From Chloroflexota bacterium (GTDB lineage Bacteria > Chloroflexota > Limnocylindria > Limnocylindrales > CSP1-4): a DNA stretch of 7,488 nucleotides. Positions 6,165 to 7,488 of the stretch are shown here, in pieces. Numbering within the stretch: position 1 is the stretch's first letter; every line of letters begins with the position of its first letter. A program made the position numbers and the translations under genes. Location of the stretch: contig VBFZ01000062.1 of NCBI GenBank assembly GCA_005880805.1, positions 1-7,488 of the forward strand. Reading direction: 5' to 3'. Under the pieces are notes generated by a model. The model saw only the letters and a list, made by a program, of their open reading frames with translations, was not told where the DNA came from and did no database searches.

Positions 6165-6170
6165 GAGTCG

Positions 6171-6920
6171 ATGACTGACGAAGACGGGTACTTCGGCGAG
6201 CGCGTCGCCGAAATCTATGACGAGACCGCCGCGGAGACATTCGATCCGAGTGTGGTCGAGCCCGCGGTCGCCTACCTGGCCGAGCTGGCCGCCGGCGGTC
6301 GGGCCCTCGAGCTCGGGAGCGGGACGGGGCGGATCGCGCTGCCGCTCGCGGCGCGCGGCGTTGAAGTTCACGGGATCGAGCTGTCGCGGGCCATGACCGC
6401 CCGGCTGCATGCCAAGCCGGGCGGGGAGGGGATCCCGATCACGATCGGGGATTTCTCGACCGCCAGGGCCGATGGCACGTTCCGGCTCGCCTACCTGCTC
6501 CGCAACACGATCATGAACCTGACGACACAAGCCGCCCAGGTCGCCTGCTTCCGAAACGTGGCCGAACATCTCGAGCCAGGCGGCCTCTTCGTCATCGAGG
6601 TCCTTGTGCCGGGACTGCAGCGACTGCCGCCCGGAGAGACGTTCCAGGTATTCGACGTGAGCGACAGCCACTGGGGGATCGACGAGTACGACGTCGCGAG
6701 CCAGGGGCTGATCTCGCACCACCTCCGGATCGTCCGCGGCCAACTCGATCGGCAATCCATCCCGTTTCGGTACGTCTGGCCCGCCGAGCTCGACCTGATG
6801 GCGCAACTGGCCGGCCTGGAGCTCCGGGAGCGTTGGGCGGGCTGGAAGCGGGAACCCTTCACGAGCGAGACCCGCGAGCACGTGTCAGTGTGGGCCAAAG
6901 TGGAGGGGAGGAAGTCATGA
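6171..6920 (+). CDS. Class I SAM-dependent methyltransferase
   Basis: This is a 249-residue protein with a Rossmann-type S-adenosylmethionine-binding fold. Motif I is LELGSGTGRIALPLA (46-60), the acidic residue ending strand 2 is E70 in HGIELS, and D94 in IGDFSTA fits the adenine-binding position. LLRNTIMNL (109-117) is followed by a strand-4/5 region with HLEPGGLFVIEV. The N-terminal segment GYFGERVAEIYDE is common in this family. The methyl acceptor cannot be predicted. The frame is open far upstream, but the start at 6171 is chosen because homologous proteins begin about here, the upstream frame is antisense to the hydrolase, and a TACATT box sits six bases before the ATG. The TGA overlaps the next ATG by four bases, so it forms an operon with the following oxidoreductase. 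Confidence 0.9.
   Translation: MTDEDGYFGERVAEIYDETAAETFDPSVVEPAVAYLAELAAGGRALELGSGTGRIALPLAARGVEVHGIELSRAMTARLHAKPGGEGIPITIGDFSTARADGTFRLAYLLRNTIMNLTTQAAQVACFRNVAEHLEPGGLFVIEVLVPGLQRLPPGETFQVFDVSDSHWGIDEYDVASQGLISHHLRIVRGQLDRQSIPFRYVWPAELDLMAQLAGLELRERWAGWKREPFTSETREHVSVWAKVEGRKS
6907..6912 (+). promoter_or_regulatory. Strong ribosome binding site for the MDR oxidoreductase gene
   Basis: GGAGGA ends four bases before the ATG at 6917, within the last codons of the methyltransferase. It sets the start and supports translational coupling. Confidence 0.7.
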
Positions 6921-7488
6921 AGGCTGCGGTCTACGACCACTACGGCCCGCCGGAGGTCGTGCGAGTCGAGGATGTCGAGCGTCCGGTCCCGGGCGATGGC
7001 GACGTCCTGGTTCGGGTTCAGGCGGCGTCGGTAAACCGGGCAGACCTGGACGGGCTCGCACCCCGACCGCAGTTCGTCCGGTTGTTCATGGGAGTCCGTG
7101 CGCCGCGCAACCCTCGTGTCGGCTTTGACGTTGCCGGCGTCGTCGAAGAGGTCGGGTCGGGTGTCACGAGGTTCAAGCCCGGTGACCAAGTGTTCACGGA
7201 CCTGTTCACCCTGGGCCTCAACGCCGCCAACCAGGGCGCCTTCGCGGAGTACGTGTCCGGCCGCGAGAAGATCTTCGAGCTGATGCCGGAGGGCATGTCA
7301 TTCGAAGACGCGTCGACCCTCCCGCACTCGGCCGTCCTGGCTCTGCAGGGACTTCGGCTCGGCAACGGCCGGACGCTCAAGCCGGGCGACAAGGTCCTCA
7401 TTGACGGGGCCTCCGGCAACGTCGGCCCGTTCGCGGTGCAGATCGCAAAGACGAGGGGTGCCGAAGTCACCGGGGTCTGCCGCACGGA
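6917..7488 (+). CDS. MDR-family NAD(P)-dependent alcohol dehydrogenase/quinone oxidoreductase (3' end outside window)
   Basis: The first 190 residues of a medium-chain dehydrogenase/reductase are present; the family is usually about 310-340 residues. It starts MKAAVYDHYGPPEVVRVED, the standard N-terminus. The GroES-like domain shows SVNRADLDG (38-46), GFDVAGVVEEVG (69-80) and PGDQVF. The Rossmann domain begins with the nucleotide-binding GASGNVG (164-170) followed by PFAVQIAK. N40 occupies the place where zinc-dependent alcohol dehydrogenases have a zinc-binding Cys, and GFD replaces their GHE, so this should be a zinc-independent, quinone-oxidoreductase-like member that reduces enones, quinones or similar with NAD(P)H. 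It is coupled by ATGA overlap to the methyltransferase upstream. The shared substrate, if any, is unknown. Confidence 0.9.
   Translation, partial: MKAAVYDHYGPPEVVRVEDVERPVPGDGDVLVRVQAASVNRADLDGLAPRPQFVRLFMGVRAPRNPRVGFDVAGVVEEVGSGVTRFKPGDQVFTDLFTLGLNAANQGAFAEYVSGREKIFELMPEGMSFEDASTLPHSAVLALQGLRLGNGRTLKPGDKVLIDGASGNVGPFAVQIAKTRGAEVTGVCRT

Noticed and set aside
5331..6170. A long forward open frame running into the methyltransferase, which would give a 529-residue protein
   Set aside because: It is antisense to a clear alpha/beta-hydrolase with an intact catalytic triad, its translation shows no family motifs, and the methyltransferase has a natural start and promoter-like box at 6171.

Overview
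The window is very GC-rich, densely coded DNA with no RNA genes, CRISPR arrays or insertion sequences that I can see. Soil-type Chloroflexota or a high-GC actinobacterium would fit. The grounds are strong G/C bias at third codon positions, ATGA start/stop overlaps, class III adenylyl cyclase domains in unusual fusions, and TANNNT boxes a few bases before start codons that lack a Shine-Dalgarno site. The lineage is an inference, not something read from a marker gene.

Layout. (1) 1-384: C-terminal third of an adenosine/adenine deaminase. (2) 385-628: a gene-poor scar holding the first 48 codons of a reverse-strand SRPBCC-family gene, cut off a few bases from the deaminase stop, and a 14-residue forward reading frame resembling the start of an acetyltransferase. 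(3) 629-1765: a two-domain protein joining a dihydrofolate-reductase-like (RibD_C/YyaP type) domain to a class III adenylyl cyclase domain with its catalytic residues present. (4) 1766-1897: a leader with a candidate promoter and hairpin. (5) 1898-5262: a two-gene operon, with a metallo-beta-lactamase-fold hydrolase overlapping by ATGA an 869-residue protein that joins an acyl-adenylating ligase, an acyl carrier domain and a PlsC-type acyltransferase. (6) 5259-6110, reverse strand: an alpha/beta hydrolase whose stop codon shares the palindrome CTAG with the stop of the acyltransferase fusion. (7) 6171 to the end: a SAM-dependent methyltransferase, then by ATGA overlap an MDR-family NAD(P)H oxidoreductase that runs off the edge.

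The most interesting proteins are the two fusions. The 869-residue enzyme has everything needed to activate a fatty acid, load it on its own carrier domain and pass it to a lysophospholipid or glycerolipid acceptor. It resembles E. coli Aas with the domain order reversed and a carrier inserted. The reductase-cyclase fusion suggests a link between a pteridine, flavin or nicotinamide ligand and cAMP production. The divergent hydrolase and methyltransferase genes look leaderless, while the downstream genes of both ATGA-overlapping pairs have strong ribosome binding sites.
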